A DNA stretch of 64,000 nt from Chondromyces crocatus (GTDB taxonomy: Bacteria > Myxococcota_A > Polyangia > Polyangiales > Polyangiaceae). The notes under the pieces are model-generated. The model was given only the letters and a program-made list of their open reading frames with translations. It ran no database searches and was not told where the DNA came from. Location: assembly GCF_001189295.1 (NCBI RefSeq), contig NZ_CP012159.1, forward strand, positions 5,534,525 to 5,598,524, read 5' to 3'. The translations under genes were made by a program, and so were the position numbers. Positions 35,000 to 44,074 of the stretch are shown here, in pieces (positions within the stretch are counted from its first letter, which is position 1; every line of letters begins with the position of its first letter).

Positions 35000-35443
35000 T
35001 CAGACGCCCGTCGACCCGTAACCACCGCCGCCGCGCGCCGTCGCGTCGAGCGTGTCCACCGCCACGAGGTCGGCGATGCCCACCGGGCAGATCACGAGCT
35101 GCGCGATCCGCTCCCCACGGGCCACCGAGAACGGCGCCTCTCCGTGGTTGATCAGCAGCACCTTCAGCTCGCCCCGGTAGTCGGGATCGATGGTGCCCGG
35201 CGCGTTCAGCACCGTCACGCCGTGCTTCAGCGCGAGCCCCGAGCGCGGCCTCACCTGGCCCTCGTACCCTCGCGGGATCGCCACGGCGTACCCCGTCGGG
35301 ACGAGCCGCCGTTCGCCAGGCGACAGGGTGATCGGCGCCTCGATCGCCGCGCAGAGATCGAGCCCGACCGCCCCCGCCGACTGGTACGCCGGGACGGGCA
35401 CCTCGACGGCGCCCACCCGCATGTACGGAATCTTCACCTGCAT
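35000..35443 (-). CDS. dut: Deoxyuridine 5'-triphosphate nucleotidohydrolase (dUTPase)
   Basis: 147 aa from the ATG at 35443. All five conserved dUTPase motifs are present: [21 protein letters not shown], the catalytic-Asp motif [16 protein letters not shown] and the C-terminal flexible arm GGGGYGSTG. The enzyme hydrolyses dUTP to dUMP and pyrophosphate, which keeps uracil out of DNA and feeds dTMP synthesis; active sites form at the trimer interfaces. Length is normal for the family (~145-155). It starts 13 bp after the stop of the M50 protease gene, so the two are very likely co-transcribed. Confidence 0.97.
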   Translation of the reverse strand: MQVKIPYMRVGAVEVPVPAYQSAGAVGLDLCAAIEAPITLSPGERRLVPTGYAVAIPRGYEGQVRPRSGLALKHGVTVLNAPGTIDPDYRGELKVLLINHGEAPFSVARGERIAQLVICPVGIADLVAVDTLDATARGGGGYGSTGV

Positions 35444-35456
35444 CGCGTCCGAACCG

Positions 35457-36866
35457 TCAGTGCCGCGGGAACACGGTGTCCAGCCGCTCGTTGCTGCGCA
35501 GCGACTCCAGCGCCGAGTCCGACCAGGCCCGCGTGCGGTCCGAGAAGCCCGCCTCCACCGCCTTCTTCAGGAGCTCCAGCGCCTGGTCCGCGTTGCCACT
35601 CTTCGCGCTGGCCCGCGCCGCATCGTAGGCGTCTTCGCTCGCGCCGTTGCGCCGGAACACGGCCTCGTACAGCCGCGCCGACCACTCGAACGAGCCCTCG
35701 TCGAAGGCGATCTCCGCCATCTTCCGTGCGTCCTCTTCCGAGAGCGACTCCACGATGTCCAGCGCGTTCGCTGCCGCGCGGTTCACCTCGCCCTGTTCGA
35801 GGAGGAGCTGGATCAGCGGGCCCACGACCTCCTTCCGGTCGTCGCCGGCCATCCGCGCCTCTTCGAGGATGCGTCGCGCGACCCGGCTCTCTCCGAGCGC
35901 CCGCGCGACCCCCGCCTCCAGCGCCGGATCCACGTCGCCGTACCGCCGCGCCTGCACCACCGACACCTGCGCGGTCTTCGGGTCGTCCCCGAGCAGTCGC
36001 ACCCACGCCATGATCTCGTGCGCCTGACGCGCCGCCGGTCGGGGCACCGTCTCCCGCGCCAGGATCTCCGCCGCGAGCGCCGCCGCTTCATCCAGGTGAT
36101 CGTCCGCGAGGGCGCGGCGGCCTCGGCGGATCAAGGAGAGCAGCTCGCCAGGGATGGCGTCTTCCCGCGGGGCCTGCCGCGCTCGCTCCAGATCCACCGC
36201 CGTCACATCCGCTTCGGCGCGGAAGCGCTGGTAGCTCTGGACCGCCGACATGCCGAACAGGAACGCGATCCAGTACTGGCGGTACACCACGCTGAGCAGC
36301 GTCAACGAGCCCGCGACGAGGAAGGAGATGCCCGCCGCCAGCCGTGTCCGCTTCGGGCCGAGCGCGTGCTCGAGGACGTGCCCACCATCGAACGGCAGCA
36401 CCGGGATGAGGTTGAAGATGCCCCACGCGATGTTCACCCACAGCAAGCTGTCGATGGCGAAGAGCGCGAGATCCGGCAGCGCGACCGTGGCCGGCGTGAA
36501 CGTCTTCACGAGGTAGACGACGCCACCCAGCGCGAAGCCCGCGAACGGCCCCGCCAGGCTGATGAAGATGTGATCGAGCCGTCCCAGCGGAAGGACGGTG
36601 CGCCACGTCGTCGCGCCGCCGAGGCCGTGCAAGGTGATCTCGGGCTCGATCCTGTGGCGTCGGATCGCGAAGGCGTGGCCGAGCTCGTGGACCAGCACGG
36701 AGACGAACACGACGGCGAGCCAGACCAGCATCAAGCCAACCTGGAAAGCGGCGGAATACCCCCCTCGGTTGAGGAGACTCCAGTTGATGATGAACGCGGT
36801 GATCCAGAACCAGGGCTGGATCTCCACCGGGATACCGAAGAACCGGAAGCTCAGCACAGCTCTCAT
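35457..36866 (-). CDS. Site-2 protease family (M50) membrane metalloprotease with C-terminal helical repeat region
   Basis: 469 aa from the ATG at 36866. Zinc motif HELGH lies at residues 60-64 within a hydrophobic segment, and the third ligand is in [11 protein letters not shown] (~155-165). Those are the two signatures of M50 intramembrane proteases. About five hydrophobic segments occupy residues ~15-215. The C-terminal ~250 residues are soluble and TPR-like ([33 protein letters not shown]). The family cleaves transmembrane anchors of anti-sigma factors or transcription factors, or trims signal remnants; the substrate here is unknown. It is the first gene of a run with dut (14 bp downstream) and a lipoprotein. 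It is divergent from the SGNH hydrolase gene. Confidence 0.9.
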   Translation of the reverse strand: MRAVLSFRFFGIPVEIQPWFWITAFIINWSLLNRGGYSAAFQVGLMLVWLAVVFVSVLVHELGHAFAIRRHRIEPEITLHGLGGATTWRTVLPLGRLDHIFISLAGPFAGFALGGVVYLVKTFTPATVALPDLALFAIDSLLWVNIAWGIFNLIPVLPFDGGHVLEHALGPKRTRLAAGISFLVAGSLTLLSVVYRQYWIAFLFGMSAVQSYQRFRAEADVTAVDLERARQAPREDAIPGELLSLIRRGRRALADDHLDEAAALAAEILARETVPRPAARQAHEIMAWVRLLGDDPKTAQVSVVQARRYGDVDPALEAGVARALGESRVARRILEEARMAGDDRKEVVGPLIQLLLEQGEVNRAAANALDIVESLSEEDARKMAEIAFDEGSFEWSARLYEAVFRRNGASEDAYDAARASAKSGNADQALELLKKAVEAGFSDRTRAWSDSALESLRSNERLDTVFPRH

Positions 36867-36948
36867 TTAGTACGGTCCGGCGTCCGGCGCTTCAACGATT
36901 GCGGGCCGCCCAGGGCTGCGCCTAGAGTGCCGTCCCCGCGAGGTGGCG

Positions 36949-37869
36949 ATGGTGAAGGTGCATCCGATCGGGCGGCTCTGGCAGATCGGAGCCTGTATCC
37001 TGGGGGTTTCGTGCGGATCGACGCCGCCCGCGAGCGCGCCTTCGTCCGCCGGAGCGGCGGCGGGGCAGAACGCCACGGAGCACCGCGATGCCGCACCTCT
37101 CTCCGTCCGGCCGGCCGCTGCTTCCTCCGCCCCGGGTGAGTCTTCCGGGCAAACTGGAGAAGTTTCCAGCACTGGCAAGGCGAACGCGACGTCCGCCCAG
37201 GCGTCCGTCGAGCGTGCGCCGCCGCCTCCGATCCCTCCGAGGACGGCCGTGCTGCACATCGGTGACTCGTTCACGCTGGCCGGGTTCGCGCAAGCGCTGA
37301 AGCCGCGGATGAAGGCGCTCGGGGTGCGCTACGAGGTGAAGGCGGAGCAGAGTTCGTACACGGTGACGTGGGCGCCGAAGATGGAGCTGCTGGTGGCCAA
37401 CACGCAGCCCGATCTGGTGATCATCAGTCTGGGCGCGAACGAGGTGGCGAACACGGATCCTCCTGCCCACGGGCCTGCCATCCGGCGTCTGGTGCAGAGC
37501 ATCGGGAAGCGGCCTTGTGTGTGGGTGGCGCCACCGCTGTGGCGAAAGGACACGGGGATCATCGATGTGATCCGGGAGAACTCGGCGCCATGTCGGTTCT
37601 TCGATTCGGACTCGCTGGTGAAGGGGCCGATCCCGCGGCAGTCGGACAAGATCCATCCGAACGAGGAGGGGGGCGCGCTGTGGGCCGAGGCGTTCTGGCA
37701 ATGGCTGGAGACGGAGCGGGCGCGGGCAGGTGAGGTGGATGCGGCAGGGGTGTCGGCGGGGGGAGCTTCCGGGGAAGGGCGGAGTCCCTGGGCGCTGCGG
37801 GCAGGGCCGGTGGAGGAGCATCGGGCGCGGCCGGTTTCGGGGGGGAGTGCTGCGGTGGGGCGGTTGTAG
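36949..37869 (+). CDS. SGNH/GDSL hydrolase, probably exported
   Basis: 306 aa from the ATG at 36949, preceded by GAGGTGG (a GTG at 36943 is possible). The N-terminus has a hydrophobic stretch ending in GVSCG, a weak lipobox. A Ser/Ala/Pro-rich linker follows to ~95. Catalytic blocks: GDSF with Ser nucleophile near residue 100, GANEV (the Gly-Asn pair) near 160 and DKIHPNE (Asp/His) near 235. That set marks the SGNH hydrolase superfamily, which removes acyl groups from peptidoglycan, polysaccharide or lipids. The C-terminal ~50 residues are low-complexity. It is monocistronic, divergent from the M50 gene, and followed by a repeat-rich gap. Confidence 0.88.
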   Translation: MVKVHPIGRLWQIGACILGVSCGSTPPASAPSSAGAAAGQNATEHRDAAPLSVRPAAASSAPGESSGQTGEVSSTGKANATSAQASVERAPPPPIPPRTAVLHIGDSFTLAGFAQALKPRMKALGVRYEVKAEQSSYTVTWAPKMELLVANTQPDLVIISLGANEVANTDPPAHGPAIRRLVQSIGKRPCVWVAPPLWRKDTGIIDVIRENSAPCRFFDSDSLVKGPIPRQSDKIHPNEEGGALWAEAFWQWLETERARAGEVDAAGVSAGGASGEGRSPWALRAGPVEEHRARPVSGGSAAVGRL

Positions 37870-37907
37870 GGTCGGGGGATCCAGCGACCCAGCGGGGCGT
37901 CCCGGGG

Positions 37908-38081
37908 GGCGTGTGGGGGCACGGCAGCGCGGGATGGGGCCCTTCCCGGCAAGCTTCGCCTCGTAGAAGGCGATGGAAGGGGGGGAGGTGGGGGCAAGAC
38001 CCTGGCGGAGGGGCTTCGCTGAGGGCCGGCGGCGCGTTGCCGGGGCCCTTCCCATCCCGCGCTGCCGTGCCCCCACACGCC
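37908..38081. repeat. 31-bp perfect inverted repeat around a 112-bp centre
   Basis: 37908-37938 and 38051-38081 are exact reverse complements (31 of 31), separated by 112 bp. The unit starts GGCGTGTGGGGGCACG. The centre is GC-rich with smaller inverted pairs. No ORF on either strand has gene support. The 706-bp gap 37870-38575 otherwise holds the 21-bp tandem repeat and the hairpin before the AraC gene. Confidence 0.9.
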
Positions 38082-38197
38082 GCTGGGGCGCAGGGGGGTG
38101 GCTCCCCGTGGGGTGGGGGGGCTTGGAGGGGGGATGGCCGCGAGCGCTCGGAGGGGGGTGGGGTGGAGGGCGCGGCGGGTCGAGGAGGGGTTGGGTT

Positions 38198-38491
38198 GTG
38201 CCAGGGCAGGCGTTGTCTGTGCCAAGGCAGGCGTTGTCTGTGCCAAGGCAGGCGTTGTCTGTGCCAAGGCAGACGTTGCTTACGCCAAGGCAGACGTTGC
38301 TCACACCAAGGCAGACGGTGTTCACACCAAGGCAGGCGTTGCTCGCGCCAAGGCAGACGGTGTTCACGCCAAGGCAAGTGCGGCGCGTATCAAGGCAGGC
38401 GTGGTTCACGCTGAGGCAGACGTGGTTCACACCAAGGCAAGCGCGGGGCATGCCGAGGCGGAGGTGGCTCGCGTCGAGACCGGGGTGGTTG
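38198..38491. repeat. Fourteen tandem 21-bp units
   Basis: Units start at 38198 and every 21 bp. The first four are nearly identical (GTGCCAAGGCAGGCGTTGTC), and later ones drift, with the core (C/T)(C/T)(A/G)AGGCA. Since 21 is seven codons, frames stay open on both strands and would encode heptapeptide repeats, but no start with an RBS or flanking domain supports a gene. It is not a CRISPR because there are no spacers. Confidence 0.93.
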
Positions 38492-38527
38492 CCATGCCGT
38501 CGTGGAGACCAGTCTGGACAGCGGGGA

Positions 38528-38573
38528 TGGACGATCTAGAATCGCTCGCAACGATTTGTTGATGGATCGTCCA
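38528..38573 (+). promoter_or_regulatory. 9-bp inverted repeat just before the AraC-type gene
   Basis: TGGACGATC (38528-38536) and its complement GATCGTCCA (38565-38573) flank an AT-richer centre and end 2 bp before the start codon. It may be an operator or leader hairpin for self-regulation by the AraC-type protein; this is inference. Confidence 0.4.
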
Positions 38574-38575
38574 GC

Positions 38576-39490
38576 ATGGATCCCCTGAGTGACGTCATCG
38601 CGCTGCTCCGGCCGAGCACGGCCATCTCGAAACCGATCACGGGGCGGGGTCGGTGGGGGGTGCGCTACGCCGCTTACAATGCGCCCGGGTTCACGATCAT
38701 CCTGAAGGGGGAGTGCTGGATCTCGTTCGAGGGGCAGGAGCCCACCCGGTTTCAGAAAGGCGATTTCCTGCTTCTGCCGTCGTCGCCAGCGTTCACGCTG
38801 AGCAGCCATCCGGACGTCGTGTGTGAGCCGCGTGAGCCGACGGCGACGGCCGTGCGGCATGGCGAACAGGAGGGGGACGCCGACTTCGAATCGCTCGGCG
38901 GGACGTTCCAGATCGAGCTGGCCAACGCGCCGCTGCTGCTCGCGCTCCTGCCGCGCATCATCCACATCCCCGCGTCGAAGGGCCGGGCCGGAAGGCTGGG
39001 CCGCGTCATCACGCTCATCATGGAGGAGTGCGCGAGCGAGGAGCCCGGCAAGGAGATGGTGCTGCAGCGCATGCTCGAGGTCTTGCTGATCGAGGCCCTC
39101 CGCTGGCGTGGGCTGGCGGCCGACGAGGTCCGCGCAGGTCTCCTCAACGGCATGCGCGATCCGGCGCTCGCTCGGGTCCTCTGCGCGATGCACGCGGATG
39201 TCAGGGCGAGCTGGACGGTCGCCGGGCTCGCGAAGGTGGCGGGGCTGTCACGGTCGGCCTTCGCAGCGCGCTTCGCCGAGGTGCTCGGTTGCGGGCCGAT
39301 CGAGTACCTGGCGCGCTGGCGGATGGCGCTGGCGAAGGATGCGCTGGTCCGTGGGGCCAAGACGCTCGACAGGATCGCGGACGAGATCGGCTACGAGTCG
39401 GCGAGCGCCTTCAGCACCGCATTCCGGAAGCGGCTGGGGTGTTCGCCCGGGAAGTTCGCGAAGAGCGGCGGGGTCGCCGAGGTGTCCTAG
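38576..39490 (+). CDS. AraC family transcriptional regulator with N-terminal cupin
   Basis: 304 aa from the ATG at 38576. The N-terminal half is a cupin sensor (AraC-type Cupin_6; PITGRGRWGVRY, GFTIILKGECWISFEG, KGDFLLLPSSPAF). The last ~100 residues hold two helix-turn-helix motifs (SWTVAGLAKVAGLSRSAFAARF, and KTLDRIADEIGYESASAFSTAF), ending in the RKRLGCSPG signature. Such proteins often control a nearby oxidoreductase. An SDR gene lies at 43293 but three other features lie between, so that link is only a guess. A 9-bp inverted repeat sits directly upstream. Confidence 0.95.
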   Translation: MDPLSDVIALLRPSTAISKPITGRGRWGVRYAAYNAPGFTIILKGECWISFEGQEPTRFQKGDFLLLPSSPAFTLSSHPDVVCEPREPTATAVRHGEQEGDADFESLGGTFQIELANAPLLLALLPRIIHIPASKGRAGRLGRVITLIMEECASEEPGKEMVLQRMLEVLLIEALRWRGLAADEVRAGLLNGMRDPALARVLCAMHADVRASWTVAGLAKVAGLSRSAFAARFAEVLGCGPIEYLARWRMALAKDALVRGAKTLDRIADEIGYESASAFSTAFRKRLGCSPGKFAKSGGVAEVS

Positions 39491-39530
39491 TGCTCGGAAC
39501 TCTCCTTGTTCGGGTTCATCTGGAGGCCAC

Positions 39531-42149
39531 GTGGACTCGACCACCGTTGCATCGACACCCGTCTGCACCATGAGCTGGCACGAGCACCCCGAAGGACGCG
39601 CAGGCTTCTTGCGCGAGCTGCTCGTCGACTGGTCGCATCTGAATGCGCAGGTGGAACGCGCGTGGTCGCCAGCGCTCGTGGGGCGGCAGATGAAATGCTC
39701 GGCGCTCGCCTGGCTGCTCACCTGCGCGCAAGAGGGCCTTCGGCCTTCGGTCCTCGCTGCGGCGTTGCGGCTCGAGATCTGGCCCTCGAGGGTGATCCTC
39801 GCCGAGCTGGCGCATGTGCGTGATCCTTTCACGCACCGTACGAGTGTACGCGCCGTGTTGCCGCTGCTCGAGGCGCACGCGCTCGACGAGCTGCTGCTCA
39901 CCGCCGACATCACCCACCCCCGGGCGTATCCGGTGCCGGAGCTGGTGGCACGGCTGGTGGCAGAGGGGCGCTGGGATGACGCGGTGGCGTGGGCCTTGGC
40001 GCCCGATCTCGATGGGCAGCGGCTCGACCAGGTCGGGCCCCTGTTCGTCGCGGCGCCTGCCGTGCATCGGGAGCGTGTGCGTGACGCCGTGCGGAGCCTG
40101 GTCGAAGCGCTCGATGGCGAGGAGGGGGTCGATGCTCTCGACCCCGATGAGGTCGAAGAGCGGATCGAGATCCTCCTCGCTGCGGCCAGGGTGCTCGAGG
40201 GGGAAGAGCGGCACGCGCTCCTCGCGCGCGCCAGCGCCGGGCTCGAAGCCATGGACGACGCGGCGCTGCAGCGAGAGCCCGGAGAACCCGATCTGCGCGC
40301 GAAGCTCGCCGAGGCGCTCTTTGCTGCGAATCAGCCTGAAGAAGCGCGGGCGTGGCTGGCGCGCGCCGGGGAGCACCTCGCTGGCGATCGCGCCGCTCCG
40401 GGCACGGTCGAGCACTTGCGCAAGGAGGTGGAGAGCGGAGATCCCACGACCGCGCGCGCCGCCGCCGCGCGCCTGTTCGACCTGTTCGTTGCAGCGGCTT
40501 CGCCGGACGATGGCGCGAACGATCGCGCCGCCAGCGTCAGGCTGGTGTGGCGGGTGATCGCGATCGGCAAGGCGGCCGCATACCTGGGGCCGGAGCGGTG
40601 TCACCAGGCGCTCGCGCGCGTGTGGGCGCTCACGCTCTCGCCCCCGCAGCCCCTGAGCGGGTGGGACCTCGGCGGTGCGCTGATCGCGCTCTTGCGAGCG
40701 GCTGAAGAGCCGCAGCGGAGCCACCTTGCGGCGAAGCTCTGTGAGCACGCGCTGCGTCATCCCGAGATGTTCCCGCCGCTGTGCGAGTTCTCCGGCTGGG
40801 AAGAGGTGTACTCGACGGCCGAGCAGCGCGCGTACCTCCAGCACCTCTTGCGCCGCTGCCGGCTCTCGAAACCGGCGCCGCTGGTGCGCGCGCTCTTGCA
40901 GTGCAGCGCCGGGTGCGACGCGCTGCTTCGCCTCCGTGCAGGGGAGGCGGCACTGCACGTCGCGCGCCTCCACGAGGCGCACGAGCTCGTACCCGAGGTC
41001 GCGGCCGCCGTCCCTTCGCTGTGGACCGCCTGTGTGGCACACCTCGACGCTGTGCATCGCCCGCCCATCGCGGTGTGGGCCGAGCTGCTGGCGTCCGTGC
41101 CACCCGAGCAGGCGACAGCGCTGGCACAGCGGCTCATGGATCTCCGGCACGACGAGATCGCGACGTCGGTCTTTGCGCCGTCGTTCCTGTCGGCGCTTCC
41201 GCTGGAGGAGGCCGAGCGCCACATCGACCGCTTCTCGGAGGGATCTCGACGGATGCTGCCGCTGGGGCGGCTCCCCGAGCCACTGTCGCTGCGGGTGTTT
41301 CGACATCGGCGGGATGCCCTCCGCGGACGAGAGGACCACCAGCAACGGCTCGCCCAGCTCCTGGTCGATGCCATCCCACTGCGGCACCACGCCTGTGTGG
41401 CGCATGAGCGCGCGGCGCTGTTCTCGTGGGTGGGGGAGCAGCTCGCGTCGGCTCCTGACGAATCAGCACGTGCCGAAACCGAGCACGCCATCTGGTTGCT
41501 TTGCCACCCGCTGAGCTTGATCTCGGATCTCGCAGATCTCGATGCCTTCCGCGCGTCCATCCTCGCGCGTGGCTCGGCCCGCCTCTTGCGCACTCTCAAT
41601 GGTCGTTACCTCACCCTGAAGGCTCCCGAGCAGGTGGACTGGCGAGGAGGCCCCGACGAGTTCGAGAGCCCGGTGTGGCGAGCGCTGGGCATGGCGCGGA
41701 CGCGGGAAGAGCTGCGCGCCGCACTCGCCCTCGATCCAGGTGTCGTTGGCTACCCGTGGGTCGCGGAGCGTGTGCTCGAACGAGGGTTGGGCGCCGCGTT
41801 CGCCGAGCTGGCCACCGAGCAACCCAGGGCCGACGAGCGCGTACGGATCTGGCGTTCGATCTGGGCGAGCTTGGACTCTCCGACCCGACATGCGCTGTGG
41901 CCGGCGCTCCGCTCCGCGCTGGACACCTGCCGCGAGGAGAAGCGCCTGGAGCGGTTTGCGCTCCTGCCATGGCTCACCGCTCCGCAGGCGCAGAGCGAGT
42001 GGATCGCCGAGCAAAGCATGCAGTGCACGGAGCGCTACTTCGAACTCACGCCTGCCTTCACGGGACCGCTGAGCGCCTGGACCGAACACACCCAGGCGCT
42101 CCTCGAGATCGTGGCGCAGTGCTTTCCCGAAGAGCCCACGGGGGGATGA
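39531..42149 (+). CDS. Large protein of unknown function, helical
   Basis: 872 aa from the GTG at 39531, chosen because GGAGG lies 4 bp upstream. An ATG at 39570 is the alternative, giving 859 aa. The frame is open back to 39108 but that overlaps the AraC gene. The protein is Leu/Ala/Glu/Arg-rich and probably alpha-helical throughout, with recurring short helical pairs (AEGRWDDAVAWALAPD, LFAANQPEEARAWLARAG) that look like degenerate TPR or HEAT units. No signal peptide, membrane segment, Walker motif or cysteine cluster is seen. I do not recognise the family. It may be a cytoplasmic scaffold. Its 3' end meets the convergent HAD gene with a 23-bp gap. Confidence 0.75.
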   Translation: MDSTTVASTPVCTMSWHEHPEGRAGFLRELLVDWSHLNAQVERAWSPALVGRQMKCSALAWLLTCAQEGLRPSVLAAALRLEIWPSRVILAELAHVRDPFTHRTSVRAVLPLLEAHALDELLLTADITHPRAYPVPELVARLVAEGRWDDAVAWALAPDLDGQRLDQVGPLFVAAPAVHRERVRDAVRSLVEALDGEEGVDALDPDEVEERIEILLAAARVLEGEERHALLARASAGLEAMDDAALQREPGEPDLRAKLAEALFAANQPEEARAWLARAGEHLAGDRAAPGTVEHLRKEVESGDPTTARAAAARLFDLFVAAASPDDGANDRAASVRLVWRVIAIGKAAAYLGPERCHQALARVWALTLSPPQPLSGWDLGGALIALLRAAEEPQRSHLAAKLCEHALRHPEMFPPLCEFSGWEEVYSTAEQRAYLQHLLRRCRLSKPAPLVRALLQCSAGCDALLRLRAGEAALHVARLHEAHELVPEVAAAVPSLWTACVAHLDAVHRPPIAVWAELLASVPPEQATALAQRLMDLRHDEIATSVFAPSFLSALPLEEAERHIDRFSEGSRRMLPLGRLPEPLSLRVFRHRRDALRGREDHQQRLAQLLVDAIPLRHHACVAHERAALFSWVGEQLASAPDESARAETEHAIWLLCHPLSLISDLADLDAFRASILARGSARLLRTLNGRYLTLKAPEQVDWRGGPDEFESPVWRALGMARTREELRAALALDPGVVGYPWVAERVLERGLGAAFAELATEQPRADERVRIWRSIWASLDSPTRHALWPALRSALDTCREEKRLERFALLPWLTAPQAQSEWIAEQSMQCTERYFELTPAFTGPLSAWTEHTQALLEIVAQCFPEEPTGG

Positions 42150-42172
42150 GCGGGGACACGAAATGGCCCCTG

Positions 42173-42916
42173 CTAGAGACGCGGGCGGCTGGTCTCGGAG
42201 GGGCGGCCCGCTTTCACGATGCAGGACAGACGCGCTGGTCGATCGCCGCCTCCTTGCGCGTGGCGAATGTGGAGTGAGCCGTCCGGCGTCGTCTCCAGGA
42301 CGAGGTCGCGGTAATCCACGATGGCTGGATGCTCGACCGCCATCGGGGTGGGGTGGGTCGAGGTGATGACCAGGATGGTCGCGCCGGCGCGCTCTGCTGC
42401 CACGATCCCCGCGCGCGAGTCCTCGACGACGAGGCACCTGTCCGCGGTCGTCCCGAGGCGCGCTGCGGCCAGGTGAAAGCAGTCCGGAGCGGGCTTTCCA
42501 TGCGCCACGTCCTCGGCAGCGATCAGCAGGGGTGGCGTGGGCAGGCCGGCTGCTTCGATGCGCCGCAAGGCGAGGGCCCGCGGCGCCGAGGTCACGATCC
42601 CCCAGCTCCCTTCGGCCAGCGCGCCGAGAAACTCGGCGACGCCTGCGATCGCCTCGATGCCCTCGACATCGTCGATCTCTGCTTGTGTGATCGCGGCGGC
42701 CTCGGCGTGCGGATCGACGCTGGGCAGACCGAGCCTCCGGATGGTTTCGACCGTCTGAACGCCGTGGATCGTCGGCAGGAAGGCGTCGACGTCGAGGCCG
42801 TGCCGCAGGGCCCATGCGCTCCAGATGCGCTCAGCCGACTTGATCGAGTTCAAGATCGTCCCGTCCATGTCGAGGAGGACGGCATCCACCGGGTGTACTT
42901 GCGACGTCGTCAGCAT
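42173..42916 (-). CDS. HAD superfamily hydrolase, beta-phosphoglucomutase-like
   Basis: 247 aa from the ATG at 42916; longer frames to 43090 run into repeat DNA. HAD motifs: nucleophile motif I DMDGT (Asp16, Asp18), motif II VTSA (Ser/Thr), motif III Lys in GKPAPDCF, and motif IV VVEDSRAG. A helical cap (~20-95) follows motif I, as in the beta-phosphoglucomutase and glycerol-3-phosphatase branch. It should be a Mg-dependent small-molecule phosphatase or mutase; a sugar phosphate is likely but unproven. Its upstream region carries a 71-74-bp direct repeat. Confidence 0.9.
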   Translation of the reverse strand: MLTTSQVHPVDAVLLDMDGTILNSIKSAERIWSAWALRHGLDVDAFLPTIHGVQTVETIRRLGLPSVDPHAEAAAITQAEIDDVEGIEAIAGVAEFLGALAEGSWGIVTSAPRALALRRIEAAGLPTPPLLIAAEDVAHGKPAPDCFHLAAARLGTTADRCLVVEDSRAGIVAAERAGATILVITSTHPTPMAVEHPAIVDYRDLVLETTPDGSLHIRHAQGGGDRPARLSCIVKAGRPSETSRPRL

Positions 42917-42993
42917 CAATCCCACACCATGCCTGGTCAGGTCGCATGGTTCGAGAGCCGCGCCAATCGCGGCTGGCCAGCCATGGGGCGCAG

Positions 42994-43148
42994 GCTGACA
43001 CCTCGTCCCCCGGCAAAGGGGGCGCTCGGTCGAGACCACACGGCGCAGGCATCTTGGATGCGGCGCTGACACCTCGTCCTCCCCGCGCAAAGGGGGGTGC
43101 TCGGTCGAAACGACACGGTGCAGGCTCTTGGATGCGGCGCTGACACCG
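42994..43148. repeat. Two 71-74-bp direct repeats plus a partial third
   Basis: Units begin GCTGACACC at 42994, 43065 and 43139. The first two share nearly all of CTCGTCC...GCAAAGGGGG...GCTCGGTCGA...CTTGGATGCGGC. They lie in the 376-bp gap between the divergent HAD and SDR genes. No ORF was supported. The rest of the gap holds the AT-richer stretch noted next. Confidence 0.88.
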
Positions 43149-43207
43149 CCGCATGCCGCTTCGAGGCGGCGAGGTCGTCCCGCGCGGCACCTCGTGGCTT
43201 GGACGGT

Positions 43208-43262
43208 TGAGCAATAATCCAGGACGCCTGATTATGGATAGTCCTGACGATTGGGCCTATCT
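43208..43262 (+). promoter_or_regulatory. AT-rich stretch with small inverted repeats before the SDR gene
   Basis: TTGAGC near 43208 and TTATGGAT near 43232 could be -35 and -10 elements about 18 bp apart. TAATC/GATTA and AGGAC/GTCCT pairs overlap them. It is noticeably less GC-rich than its surroundings. Promoter or operator use is a low-confidence guess. Confidence 0.3.
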
Positions 43263-43292
43263 AATGACCATCCGAAGCACATGGAGGTCTCA

Positions 43293-44048
43293 ATGAAAAC
43301 GATTCTGATCACCGGCGCGTCCTCTGGTTATGGCCTCGAGATCGCTCGTCACTTCCTGGCCAACGGCTGGAACGTCGTCGCCACGATGCGCAAGCCGAAC
43401 CCGGAGGTTCTGCCGCGCTCGGAGAAGCTGCGGATCCTGCCGCTCGACGTCACCAGCGACGACAGCATCCGCGCCTGCATCGAGGCGGCCGGTCCGATCG
43501 ACGTCCTCGTGAACAATGCCGGCATCGGTGTGGTCGGCGCGTTCGAAGCCACCCCGATGGCGCACATCCGGAAGGTGTTCGACACCAACACCTTCGGGGT
43601 GATGGCCATGTGCCAGGCCGTGATCCCGCAGATGCGGGAGCGTCGCTCGGGCGTCATCATCAACGTGACGTCGAGCGTGACGCTGGCGCCGTTCCCGCTC
43701 GCTGCGCCGTACAAGGCCAGCAAGCAGGCGATCGAGGGGTTCACCGAGGCCCTGGCCCTGGAGCTCGCTTACTTCGACGTCAGGACGAAGATCGTCGAGC
43801 CGGGCTACGCGCCGACCACCCGGTTCACGCAGAACACCTCGATCAACCCGCTGGATCTGATCCCGGCGGCCTACCAGGGCTTCGCAGGCCCGATCTTCGC
43901 GGAGTTCGGCAGCCCGAAGATGACGACGAAGGAGACCGACGTCGCCGCGGCGGTCTGGGCCGCAGCGAACGATGCCACGGGCCAGATTCACTTCCCGGCC
44001 GGCGAGGATGCGGTCCACTTCGCGAAGATCCGGCAGTTCGGCGGCTGA
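43293..44048 (+). CDS. Short-chain dehydrogenase/reductase (SDR)
   Basis: 251 aa from the ATG at 43293, with GGAGG ~6 bp upstream; the frame from 43251 is not needed. Classical SDR marks: cofactor loop TGASSGYG (7-14), DVTSDD, NNAG (~75), catalytic Ser in NVTSSVT (~130) and Tyr140/Lys144 in PYKASK. Length is normal. It reduces or oxidises a carbonyl/alcohol with NAD(P)H; substrate unknown. The arginine-containing segment after the second strand (TMRKPN) fits NADP preference. It is monocistronic and convergent with the large surface protein at 44075. Confidence 0.95.
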   Translation: MKTILITGASSGYGLEIARHFLANGWNVVATMRKPNPEVLPRSEKLRILPLDVTSDDSIRACIEAAGPIDVLVNNAGIGVVGAFEATPMAHIRKVFDTNTFGVMAMCQAVIPQMRERRSGVIINVTSSVTLAPFPLAAPYKASKQAIEGFTEALALELAYFDVRTKIVEPGYAPTTRFTQNTSINPLDLIPAAYQGFAGPIFAEFGSPKMTTKETDVAAAVWAAANDATGQIHFPAGEDAVHFAKIRQFGG

Positions 44049-44074
44049 GGCGCCTGCTGCCGTGGCGGTGCGTC

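Noticed and set aside
36922-38451. A 509-aa minus-strand protein with heptapeptide repeats
   Set aside because: It runs antisense through the SGNH hydrolase gene and the 21-bp repeat. The repeat keeps all frames open, so length is not evidence.
38198-38491. CRISPR array
   Set aside because: The 21-bp units are directly joined with no unique spacers, and no cas genes were seen.
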